From Phorcus lineatus (Eukaryota > Mollusca > Gastropoda > Trochida > Trochidae), in assembly GCA_921293015.1 (NCBI GenBank), contig OV121081.1, forward strand, positions 61,273,022-61,337,021: a stretch of 64,000 bases of DNA. Direction: 5' to 3'. Made by a program: the position numbers and the translations under genes. Each line of letters opens with the position of its first letter. Position 1 is the first letter of the stretch. This document shows positions 48,601 through 60,600 of the stretch, piece after piece. Under the pieces are notes generated by a model. It made no database searches and was not told the DNA's origin. It was given only the letters and a program-made list of their open reading frames with translations.

Positions 48601-51600
48601 ATAGTTCAAAATACTTAATCAATTTCGTAGCATAACAAATTTTTACAAAACTGAAAAGTATCATTTTTTCAAAGTACATGTTTATTGTTTAGTAATTGGT
48701 ATAACAATGGAATATGAGCGTTTCCGACGCATTTGGAAAAGCATGATTACTTTGTAGACAATCTTTCAACACCATACTTTTGTGTCGTCTTGGCAATCAA
48801 TTTTAAATGATTATTATTTTATGACATCACCTAATTATGATTTATCACTAGGAGAATAATGGTTTACATTAATTAACTGATGTGAAGTTTGATTTTATGC
48901 ATGTAGGCCTACTCCTCAAGCCGCACTTGCGTAATAATACCTTCAGTTGATGAACACAGTTGGTAAGATTTGTAATTATACACAGGCCCGTAGCACCAAT
49001 TTCGAGAGTGGGGGGGGGGGGGGGGCTGAAATTAGGGATTTAAATTGCTATGTTTATTTAAGAAAAACTCCCGCTTACAACGTCGTAGAGACCAAATACA
49101 GGCAGTTAATGTTCACGTCACTCACTAAGTCATTAGTGCCTTTTGTCAGATGGCGCATGAAACTTATGATATTCTATTTTTCACACAAACATTGAAATAA
49201 AGAGCAAAAAAGTTGTTTTTTACCCTACGGGCCTGAAACACACTGGATAAAATTCAAGATATACACTACGTGAATCGATAATTAACTATCAATTACGATA
49301 CAATAGTCGTGTTTTTGTTGCTGTGCCACTTGTCTTGATGCGAGAAATCTAAGTTGTACACCCCTAAGTTATACGTATGGAAATGTATAATCTTGTATTT
49401 CAAATAATTGTTAGAATTTTAACATCTTGATGATAACAAAGGTATTTTGATTTAAATTGTATCTGATATCTGAATTTGCAAGAGCTTTTCGACTTAAAAA
49501 TGGGCAAAATAGCCTATGTATCGAACAATGACCTGATGTTCTCTAGCGGCCTGCCAGACCAGGCAAAAATTGATAGACCGTTCGCTTATAAGAAGACCCT
49601 ATAATAACTGTTGATCGGGCGGAGAGTTAAAAATAACATGTCACATGAAATGTCAGTCATTTGATTTTGACATGTTCTTCAATTAAATTTGTTCAAACTG
49701 TTAAAAAAACGTCTGGTTTAGAACGTTCATAGCTTTAAAACATGACTTTAAACGGTATTAAATAAATGTTTCTTTTAACGAAATAATATTCATTGGTTAA
49801 ACGACCGAATGAAAGACTAACAAAAGAAAAAAATATTCTTTTCAATGATTTTGGAACTTTTCCCTTACTTTACGTTGCGTAGTTATTTTTCTAACTATTA
49901 ATTTGAAAGAATAACATGCCCGTGTTTTAAGGGTAACGTGGGTGTACAATATAGGCTAGATATATTTTTTCTACCGCTATTTGTCTTTCCGAGACAAGTA
50001 TGCCGTTGTTTCATTATTCTAAATCCAGTCTCGTAATTTGGTGAGTTTTTTTAAACCCAACCTAAATATCTAAAACGATATTTTTTTATAGTGAATCATC
50101 TCGATGCAGTAAGTTGTGCAGAGATTTAGTGTCCAGTAAAGTCTAACCCAGAATTAAAGTTCATAATATTCTTTCGTGAGATAAACCTCGTGTTACCCTT
50201 ACGAAAACAGTAGAAACAAATTATCTAGATCAATAATTGACTAAGAACTTTGACAAAAGGTGAAGGTCGCATGCCCAAGCTCCGCGCATTGTGGCGGACT
50301 CAGCTCAACACTATCCGGAAAGCTTGCACAGCGTTGCATGGAGCTTGGATCAGGGAGGTCTCGTTGTTGTCAAATACCGATCATCTTCGGAAATCATCGG
50401 CAGACTTCGTTAAACTTCCAAATATGGTCAATGCGAAATCGTGTACAGATGTATTTCGGAACATTGCAATCATAACCATGCAACTCATGTAAAACTCCAG
50501 ATGCAAAAGTCTGTTTCCAAAGGGTGATTTTACAACTCTTCATTTTTCATTCACCAATTGTAAAACGTAATTTGTAGCATTGCTAAATGTGTATATCCCT
50601 CGTATTTGAAATACAAAAATGAATATCGACTTAACATTTCTAGAATTACATTTAAACTTTGTAAAGTTGAGAACAGAAAGTTGAGTTTTACAGGAATGAA
50701 ATGTTAGGTTTGCAGACTTGGACTTGTCTTTTCGAGAAGTGCATGGTTGAGAACAACATGTTACAACTTGCGAATTACGAGTTTACATGATTTAATTTTT
50801 GGCACACATCCCCTTCCATATTTCCCTGCCTCAAGAAGATGTAAATCGTATGTAAATTGTTGAATCTTCTTCATCCGTTTTGTTCACCCTTGTGCCCGAG
50901 GATGCTGATGCTGTCACCTTCATTCACGTTCACTTTCTCATCAGACCAATAAACAAGGATTACTCTCTCCTTTAACAACGCCAGTCTCTTATCAAACTTT
51001 AGTCGTCGTTCCTACAATTTCGTGTTCATCAAGACTGGATCCTCTTGGAATTAATCCTGTAGATTTATTCGATTAAACGTCAGGATATACCCAGCCTGTT
51101 TGTATTAGGTACATAACTGTTCGACCGGCCTCTGTCATTTGGCGTATAAAGTCACTTTGATCACACAAACTATAATGCGGAAAAGTAACTTTAAACTGTA
51201 TAACCCGTTGCTCCCGCTGAAGTCTGGTAGTTATTATACGGCAGTGAAAGGATGCTTTTAAAGGGTCCTAACACGGTCTTCGTCCTGTATTTCCCGTACA
51301 ATTACTATTATATTAATGATTGTGTGCAGATAAACAATCAGATCTGATATTATGAACAGCAACTTTCTTTCACAAAAGCCGTGATGACTAAGGTAATGGA
51401 ACTTTCAGTCCTGGTGATATGTGAAACTAAGTTTACCCTTTATGTGCCATAAATAACTTACTCACGATTGTTTAAAACGTAGATAAGCTCTTAACCATAC
51501 TTATTTCATATTACTTTGACAAATGGAATCATGTATAATTATTTCTACTTTTATGTTTCTAAGGCATCCAAGTTGGGCTATTTCATTTAAGCATTGTAAT

Positions 51601-54600
51601 ATTATAAATATCTTTACCAGGAGACATGCGTAGCCGGAAACCATCTATAAAAGAATACGACACAAGGACTTTTCAACAAACCAGTCCAACAAAGCGACAA
51701 AATATTATTAGTGAATTTGTAAACATTTTATATTTTATGGCGGTGATAATATCATATACTATTCTGATAAAGACAAAAAGATTTCATTATTCAACAATAA
51801 GTGTACATGAAGGAATGGTTAATAACCTTTGTAGAGAAGGTGGGCGTCTCCCCATGACACATTTATTAATAGACGCTCTTGGTATTCTGATCACTCTATG
51901 ATCACAATGCATCGAGGTCATTCATCAGATCATTCCTCACAAGAACACGTGCATAATTTGACTTCTTCTCACGTGACTGGTCAAATGTGCGAGATGTCCC
52001 TTGACTCGTCCACGTAGTGGTCAACACCAGAGTTGAGAGCGAACAATGGACATTTATTAGGATCGTTACTATCAATTCGCAGACACATATTAGATTAGTG
52101 GTGGGCCTAACGATCTATTGACATCATGATAGACATAAGGCTAATTGTCAGGGGGTAACCGAGACGTGATTCCAGCTCTCGGCCAAATCTTCACACATTG
52201 TACCGGTATCTGTCAGTTTCCAAATGGATTTTGTTACTTGAGACGTGATCACGTGTAATTGATGGTTTACAAGTTGTGATTTGTTACAGCGTCATGTCCT
52301 CTAGCCGTCATGCCGGAATAGCGTTGTGTTTTAATTGTGAAAATAAGAGGTTTTCTATTAATGAAGTTTTAATGTAATAAGGTATAGAGCTGCTATGACG
52401 ACCATATAGAGAATCTCATCCTATGATATCAAATATATGAAAACGAGTTGATAAAGGTTTCAATTATCCGAGGCTTGACCATGGCAGGGCATTGTTCAAA
52501 ATCCACTGTCAAAACGATACCTCCAAAGAAACAGCTTTGGACGAAAGCTCATGTTCTGACAATTATGCAATGACAGTTGAAAATAAGAAATGTACGACAC
52601 CATTAACTATCAAGCCTTAGTTAAATTCCTTTTTAAAACCTAAATGTATGTAAATGTATAGAAAGTCATATGTGTATTTGGGTCATTTGTATTTGTAAGC
52701 GGGGAACATCAAATTCGAATAACGAATTGTTTCTGCATCGTGATACCTTCGAGTTCAATTCAAACGATCGAACTGCACACATATAATTAACTTATAGGCT
52801 TTTTATATTCATTATATTCCCTCTTTTCAACGTTAATACAACTAATCCAAAATCGCTCTAATTACCTGACACGAGATACCGCGCATGAATAGCTATTGTG
52901 AACAATAAGATGACCTGTCCAACTCGGTCTTGGCTTGGATTTCCTTTTACATAGCGTTTTTCAGTTTCTTAATTTATATCTACACTGCTTTCTGCTTTCC
53001 CCACATTATTATTCGATAATATTTATGTATGTATTTAAAAGCGTTTACTCAGATCCCCGAATAAGGTTAATGATTGTTTCCATGAAATGGGAAGTTCCGA
53101 GAGTAGAACAGGCAACCGCACAAAATCAAAACCTTCAGTGCAATGTTGCAACTGCATTACCGAATATAAAACCGATATAATGCTTTTAGACAAGGGTAAC
53201 AAGGTAGCGTTGCGTTTAATGTAAAATATATATCATGAAATCAAAACTACTATTCAAATTGAAAGATAAACTCAAATGTTTTATAAATTTAAGTTCGACT
53301 GATGTAACTTTAAAGTCTGATTTACACAAATCATTCCAAAAAGTAACTAAAATTTTTAACCACTTTTCTATCCATTTCGAAAGTGTCGATGAAAACCATA
53401 AAATCGTTATCCTGTTCCCTTGCAATCGCGTAGTATATCAAAGACTTATTTCCCAACGAGTAGAAAGCCAATCATACGTTTAATAAGATGTCTGATTTTA
53501 TTTGTCCTACTAAAACTAATGGCACAGCCTAATTCTGTAAGGTCCATACGGCACATTGAACACGAGACAAATCCTGTCGGTCCTGTGTTCACAGACTCGC
53601 CATATTGACCGCAAGTTAATATGCTTGTGTTACACCATGTATTATAGCGGTCAGTGCTTCGTCAATTCTCTATATTAAGAATGCACGTATTTGATTAACC
53701 GTCTAACTCCAAGCCAATCCAAGGTGGAGGTGAGCTTTGGTTTGAAGTTCATCGGGATCTGGTGTCGGCGGTGTATTGATTCCGTTCAGAATGTCAAAGA
53801 GTCAAGTGCTTGATATCCTTGATGTTTCCAGTACCTTCCAATTTTATTGAAGTTTATTTGACCTACCCTTCCATATATGAATCTCTCTTTTCCAAAGTGA
53901 CTGTTTAGTCTGAAGAGGACTTCCTCAGCCTCGGGCTAGGATATTTTAGGATCCTTCTTTTACGATTTTAGTGCGTTTTGAGATATCCGCAATTTGGCAA
54001 AAGTTCTTGCGAAGAAATGGAAAGAACATTAATTTGCTGTGACATTGATTTTTATGTTATATTTAGAAGTTACTTCTTGGGAGTCTATGAAATATGAATG
54101 AAAAATTAGATACATCATTAGCTGAAGTTCAGCTGGTATTTTATAAGCGAAAGTATTAAAAAGCATTTTTGAGATTGGTTTATTTATATCAGTAAAATCA
54201 CTTATCGACGTAATGTATTTTCCTATAAATCAGTCATTTTAGCTTCCAACGTATACAATGTTGAAAATGCGATTAAACAAATGTAAGATGTGACAGCCCT
54301 TGATTGCATAAAGATATTATCTTTTTTTTTTCCGTTTTGAAAAATGTAAATGTATTTTTCTCTGTTTAAGGATGAGAAGAACCAGGTGATGACGACGAAC
54401 GTGTGGCTGAGACAGGTGATGCTAGGAGTCATGACATCTGTTGTTAGCTGGAATCTCTGTCATTAGTTGACGATGAGCCCTGAGAACATCTGGTCCCGTC
54501 TACGATACGATTTAACATTGGAAATTGCTTTTATCTTAACTCTATTAGGCTTATCCTTCATGTTGCAGTAGTTTTTAGTTAGGATTTGCTTAGTATCGTC

Positions 54601-57600
54601 TTAGTATCGTTTCAATTTAGAGCAGCTCTCAAGGATACCTGAAGGCATGACATCTCTTGAACTCTGATGTGTATTTTGTTAGATGACGATAGGAGCCAAA
54701 AACTACGATCTCAGATTTAAAATTCGAGATTTTTTTCTGATATCTGTTTGTCTCATTCTTGATTTTGATTACTCATAGGAATATTTGAACAAGCATCTTG
54801 TATTTTTGGGAAATAAAAAAAACCCCAAAAACCTCTTGTCTCATCTCAAATTAATATAAGATTTAATTTCATTTGAAATTCAACATAGTGTATATCACTA
54901 GACATTAGTGTGGGATACTTGAACACGTGATATTTGTTGTGAAGTGTCTGTCTTAGTTATTGGTCCTTGTAAACATCTGGAGATTCAGGATATAGATTTG
55001 GAATTGTATTTGTTATGCATCGTCGACGCATCCCTGACTCTCCATTCCTTTCAGCTATGTTTGAACTTGCATTTGGTAGCGTGTCCCTTCTGTTGAGTTT
55101 CTGTCATAAGATAATGGTGTGTTTGAAAACATCTGGTCACATTAAATCGAGATTTGGAGATGTTTTTTTATTTAGAAAATTTACGCATCTTTCATTCTAA
55201 GTTTGGTGTTTTTTCTAAATTGGCTTTGAGGAACTTAAAAAGTTAACTGTTAACCGTGTATTGGAATTTGAAGACGGAGCATATGTTGTCCTTTTCTTTA
55301 TCAGTTGTCAGTTGGTGTTTTGCCTTATGAACATCTGCTCACGCATAAGCTTAGTTTCTTGATGAAATTTCGGAAAGGTTTGTGCATCCCTGATTAGCAT
55401 TTATTTGAATCAATTCAATATACCATGCCAAGTTAAAAGGTAACGAAGAAAGTGTTATCCTAATTGTTGATGTAACATTAGAGCTTGTGTTGTATTGTGT
55501 TGTGTCTTTTTAATTAAAGTTTCTTGGCCATTTTCATTTAAGTTGATTTGTAAGATCAGTATTTTGAAGTTTGTTTTGTACGATTTGATGCATCCCTCAT
55601 TTTTTCAAATGTGTATTTGCTTTGATTTGGATATGGTGTTTTTCTGACGAAAAATGACCATATAAATCTTGTTAACATAGCATCTTTTGTAAAATGTAGT
55701 TTTTGTCAATATACATGTTTTGAAAGTGTCCCATTGTCCCATTTGAAGTATTTAAAGTAAAATTAATGAATATGTCGAGCATATCTGTTCACTTCAATAA
55801 ACTGTGAGGTTTTGTTATGACGCTTGTCATGTTATCTAGTTGTGCTTATTAATTATAATATCAAAATAGTGTTATCTATAATAAGTAAGCCGTCTGACGT
55901 ACCAAGCGCGATTTATTGTTGTCTCTTAGAAGTTTAAAGTCCTCGTTTACTTTTACATAAGCATATATCCCAATTAGATTTGATACTTTTTATAAACGTC
56001 ATAAATCAAATATATTTTAATGTACCTACTCTATTCTGAATTACGTATTTCAACTGTCACGTAATTATCGAATAAATGATTGCTGAGATGCATATAAATG
56101 CCACCATGTTTTTAACTTTTAGGCTTCAAATATGGAACATGATTATGGAATATCGAACTTTTTAATTCATATAGATATATATCGATATGATCCAATGTCA
56201 AATATTTTCTCGTCCATGATTCAGCATTCACATTATTTACAAGGCTCCTGACCTTCTGTGAACAAATTTGACTATCGCCTGATCAACGGAACTACACTGG
56301 CGTTTTTCCAATATATCAATCCGAATTTTCAACTAAGTCTGGACAAGTTAAGCGCAATCTCTTCAAACTAAATCCTCTATGCGGGAATCAGATAGGAACT
56401 TCATTTCCACGCCTCTTAAATTGATGAGCTTTTTACATAGCATTCGGTCATACACTTTCTCGAAAGTTGTCGCGAGATCAAGATAGGATCAGATATCCCT
56501 CCTCGCTCCATATCAACACGCGTTATCCTGCCCTTGGGTCTCGAGGTGTGCGATCTATTGCCCAGTATTGACGGTGCTGAGGGCCCCTGTTTATTGATTT
56601 CATCTCAATATGAACGCTCGCAGATGGTGTTTTCTTCACGGGCTCGAGATCCTCCCAGACAAATTCTAACAACATGGATTTTTCTTCAAAACAATTACGC
56701 GTCACGCATTGCGAAATGATTCCATTAAAAACTCCGTCGATGTTAAATGTAGATTTGAATTTATTTTCCCGTTATTGGTTGATTGAAATTAATTTAAGTA
56801 GACAGTTTGTACACAGTCTCCTCACGAAATCTTTGTCCAAATGCCATGATTTGTAGAGTGTTTTTGCAACTGCTTTTCCTTGTTCGATAACATTCACTTG
56901 GACAATTGTTTTTGTTTTTGAAAAATACGAGAATCAATTGTGAGAGGATGAACTAAACGAGCAAACAATCATGATTGAAACTCATCGAACACTATTAAAG
57001 GTTTTTGTAATCTCTCCGTGGTTCATAAAATTACTCAGTGAGATTAAAGATTTATTTTTTTAAAATCTATTTATATCATGAGTGTCAGTGGAACCAATTG
57101 GCCTATCTTTGAGGATTACGAATGTGTCAAAATATAATGTTTCCAATGCTATAATTGCAAAGGCTTGGATAGGGTCTTTAGATTGTACATCCTCTCTTCC
57201 AATTATCTTGCAATATTGATGTATTTTTTTAATATTGATCTTTGCATTTATTTAATCATTGTTTTCTCACTAAATTCATTTCTAATTTTTCTTCCTTACA
57301 ATAAAGAAAAATAGGAAACTGTCGTAAGTCAGGAGAATAGATTGTCCGTTTCTGCACTCTTTTCCCATTTGTGCCAGTGTAACCTCTTCAATCGATTAGC
57401 ATTTACAGAAGCAAAAGGCTCTTTTTAATAGCATATTTTTAAACATAGTAGCGATACCGATTGCAATGCATCATTTCAACAAATCAAAATAGTATCTCTC
57501 TAAAAGTTTTTTTATTATTTACAAGTGGTATTGACACTGATGGGGTGCGGGGAAAAGTACACACAGTTAAATTTGTTGAATATCTTAACCATTTTCTTTG

Positions 57601-60600
57601 AGAATCAAGGTAATACATTGTATTGATACTGCAGCAATATAACCTGTTGCTACAGAGATATCGATGTACGTTTCCTTACTGCTGCCAGGATTTAAACTGC
57701 AGAAAAATAAAATGGATCAGATTGTCATTCCAGTTTAACTTGCTCTGTTATCCTCTGTGATAATATGAACACTAAAAATAACGCAACAACTGGTTTCTCA
57801 AATGTTGCTTCTTTCCTCCACTTGCGGCCAGGAGTGGTACGACAGGAAACTGACGTGGATCCCGTCCGAGTATGGAGGAGTGGACCGACTGTATGTCCCC
57901 TCAAGGAACATCTGGCTACCCGACATTGTCCTCTACAATAAGTAAGTCTATTGCTGGTGTCACTTATGGTGGTGGTCGTCGTCATGGTGTTCTGTATATG
58001 ACCGAAACAAAATTTGAATATATGAATACCGATCTCTGTGAGTAATGAGTGCTAATTTTGTTTGTACATAAAAAGGTTCTGATGTTCTTATGTTTTGCAA
58101 AAGTATTGGAATGAGTCTGAATCACTTAAAATGTACTGAAAAAAATTAATATTCATTGTACATGTAGATTGAGATATAAGGGAGTAGGGGATGGTTAATG
58201 AGTTACAAGAGAATTACAAGAGATGATATCTGTAAGTTGCTTTGCTATGGTTTTTAGTCCTGTTGTACAACCAGTAATAAAGTGTTATCATATAGTAAAG
58301 TATATGGAAGTTACGACTTTTTAAAAAGTCAGGAATGCGGTTTGTTCATAAACATGAATGTGTATCATTATGCTGCATGACATGAATTGTATTTACATGC
58401 AATATTTTCTCAAGGTTTTAACAACTAACCACTTCAGCCTAATTGAATGAACGTAATCCTTGAAATGTTGAATTTGTTGTATATACATAGATATTTAACT
58501 GCCAATTCTATTTCAGATCCTCCCTCATAAAATATTGCACTTAATTTCCCTTTGTTTTGTTGTTGTTTATCGCAAGCACAATTGCACTTGTACAGTCGTA
58601 GTATATTTAGTGTAGTATATATGTACAAACACAAATACTGGTACAAACAAGCACATACAGATAGGCTGACGTGAAATGACATCATAAACTTAATCTGATT
58701 ATCTCAGATACACGAAAGTTTGAATACCTTTACACGCCACTTGGAAATGGTTATGATAAAACCAATAAATTAAAAAAAGTTTTTGTAAAAATAATGATTG
58801 TATATAGATGTACATTCATATTATTGGCATAACATCCTAGATTGTTTAACTAAAACAGACATATCTTTTTATAATTCAAAACAGTGTTATTTAAAGAATG
58901 CTTTTGTAAATTTTCCTCTTCTTTAAGTAATAATTGAGAAATGCCACAATAAAAGCAGATACAAAAAGGGACATACAGATTTTACGTAATTTCTCACGTG
59001 CTTTTACATTTAAAGCAACTCAGAAGCAGAACGCATGTTAATGAGTACAAATAGTTGTGGAAATAGTACATACAAACACTCAAATACTTATTGCATGTGA
59101 TTTCGGAACGTTTCGTGCGAACCTTATGTATATATGAAGTTTAACTTTATTGGTACAAAGGGTCAATAAAAGTTTGTTTTCAACGTTAATTATTTCACGA
59201 ATACGAAGTTAAATGTTAAAAATTGCAAGGCCACCATTTTTTAATGAAAAGAAGCAATCCTAAAACAATCGTTATATGTCATGTTAAGCTACGCGAATCC
59301 ATTTCCCTAGCTTAAATGATGAAAAGGTGTTGGTGGCCAACAGTTTTCGCGTGATTTTAACTGCTTTTTCTACGACTACGGATAATCCCGTTGAATAATC
59401 ATGCGTTTGACCCTCTGAAGATACAGCATTTGGCATTTGAAACAAATTAATCGGGAAGTTTTTAAGAAATTGAACTTCAAACGAATGTGCTATTGCCTCT
59501 TTAAGAAGTCTCTGTCTGTTTAATTTGTCATTAATGATAAGGACGGTTTCGACTATCTCATTGTAGAGTTCGTCACGGCATGAGAACAAGACCCGACATT
59601 GGTAATAATAGATAGAATAAGATAAGAGGATCTAAATGTTTATTTTCTTTGTTACGTCTTGTTCTTATGGTTACCAACGTTTTGACAGGTCTGGCTGACA
59701 GGCTCCCGTAGTTAGAAAGGGAACAATACGTTAAGAGATATTTTAGATTGAAGAACGTTATGACTGTCAGTCGGTGCTGAGGCAATTCTTACAACAACAA
59801 AGTCCTTCAAAGGAACCGCATCGATTTATTGGATGACCGACTGGAATAAAGTTTTGGATAAGTCCATTTCATGTACACAATAGGCAGACTAAAAGTCTTT
59901 AACCGCGATTTTGTAAGATGAAGTAATGGCCAAATCTGCTTTTGTTACCACTGAGGTTTCCTCTATATGATACACCTAATTCACGTTATATGCTTCCTCA
60001 TTAAGTGAAATACACTTTGGAATTGTAGCTGGATACACTTAAACGTAATCTATATTTACATGATGTGACAGATCAATGAGACTTAAAATCAATTTTAAAG
60101 ACGTGTTTTACCCTAGGCGTCGGGGATTACATGTGAAAATACACACTTGTAATTAGAGATCTGAAGATTTATAGATCGTGATGAAGAGTTTCTAGATGAG
60201 GATCAAAATCATATTATAAATATCAGTTGAAAGCAATTCTATATTTGTTTGTCATAAAATCCAAAACCCCATAGAGAGCTCCGACATCAATACATCAGTA
60301 AATCATACCGTTGACTAATTACTAAATGCTGAATATCACAAGCTATTCAATGCGATATATTTTGCCATAGACACACGAATTCCCTTGAAGAAGGCATGGC
60401 GGCAGCACTTTGTAAAAACATTATTCAGATCATATGACAAGGCATAATTTATGTCTGTAGTTTTACTTCAAAACTCCTATGGTAAATTAAACTCACAATT
60501 CGCATAAGAGTACATGATTTTGAATACACGCTTGTCATTGGACATACGAACTTCCCTAACAGAAACTACCACTTCATCTGCACATTAGAGTAATTATCAC

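Larger units (their letters stand above)
36675..54370 (+). other. nAChR intron 1 (17.7 kb)
   Basis: Phase 0 intron, donor GTGAGT and acceptor TCTGTTTAAG. It holds the E-box tandem repeat (37.4 kb), an E-box inverted pair (39.6 kb), a small hairpin (38.75 kb), a TTAA MITE (43.9-44.3 kb) and the 580-bp inverted repeat (47.8-50.8 kb). No other exon or gene is recognised; the short open frames in it have no family motifs. Confidence 0.9.

Noticed and set aside
51626-51901. 91-codon frame in intron 1
   Set aside because: No recognisable domain and no repeat or splice support; likely chance in AT-rich DNA.
57725-57985. 86-codon minus-strand frame
   Set aside because: Covers the receptor exon 3 on the opposite strand and matches nothing recognisable.
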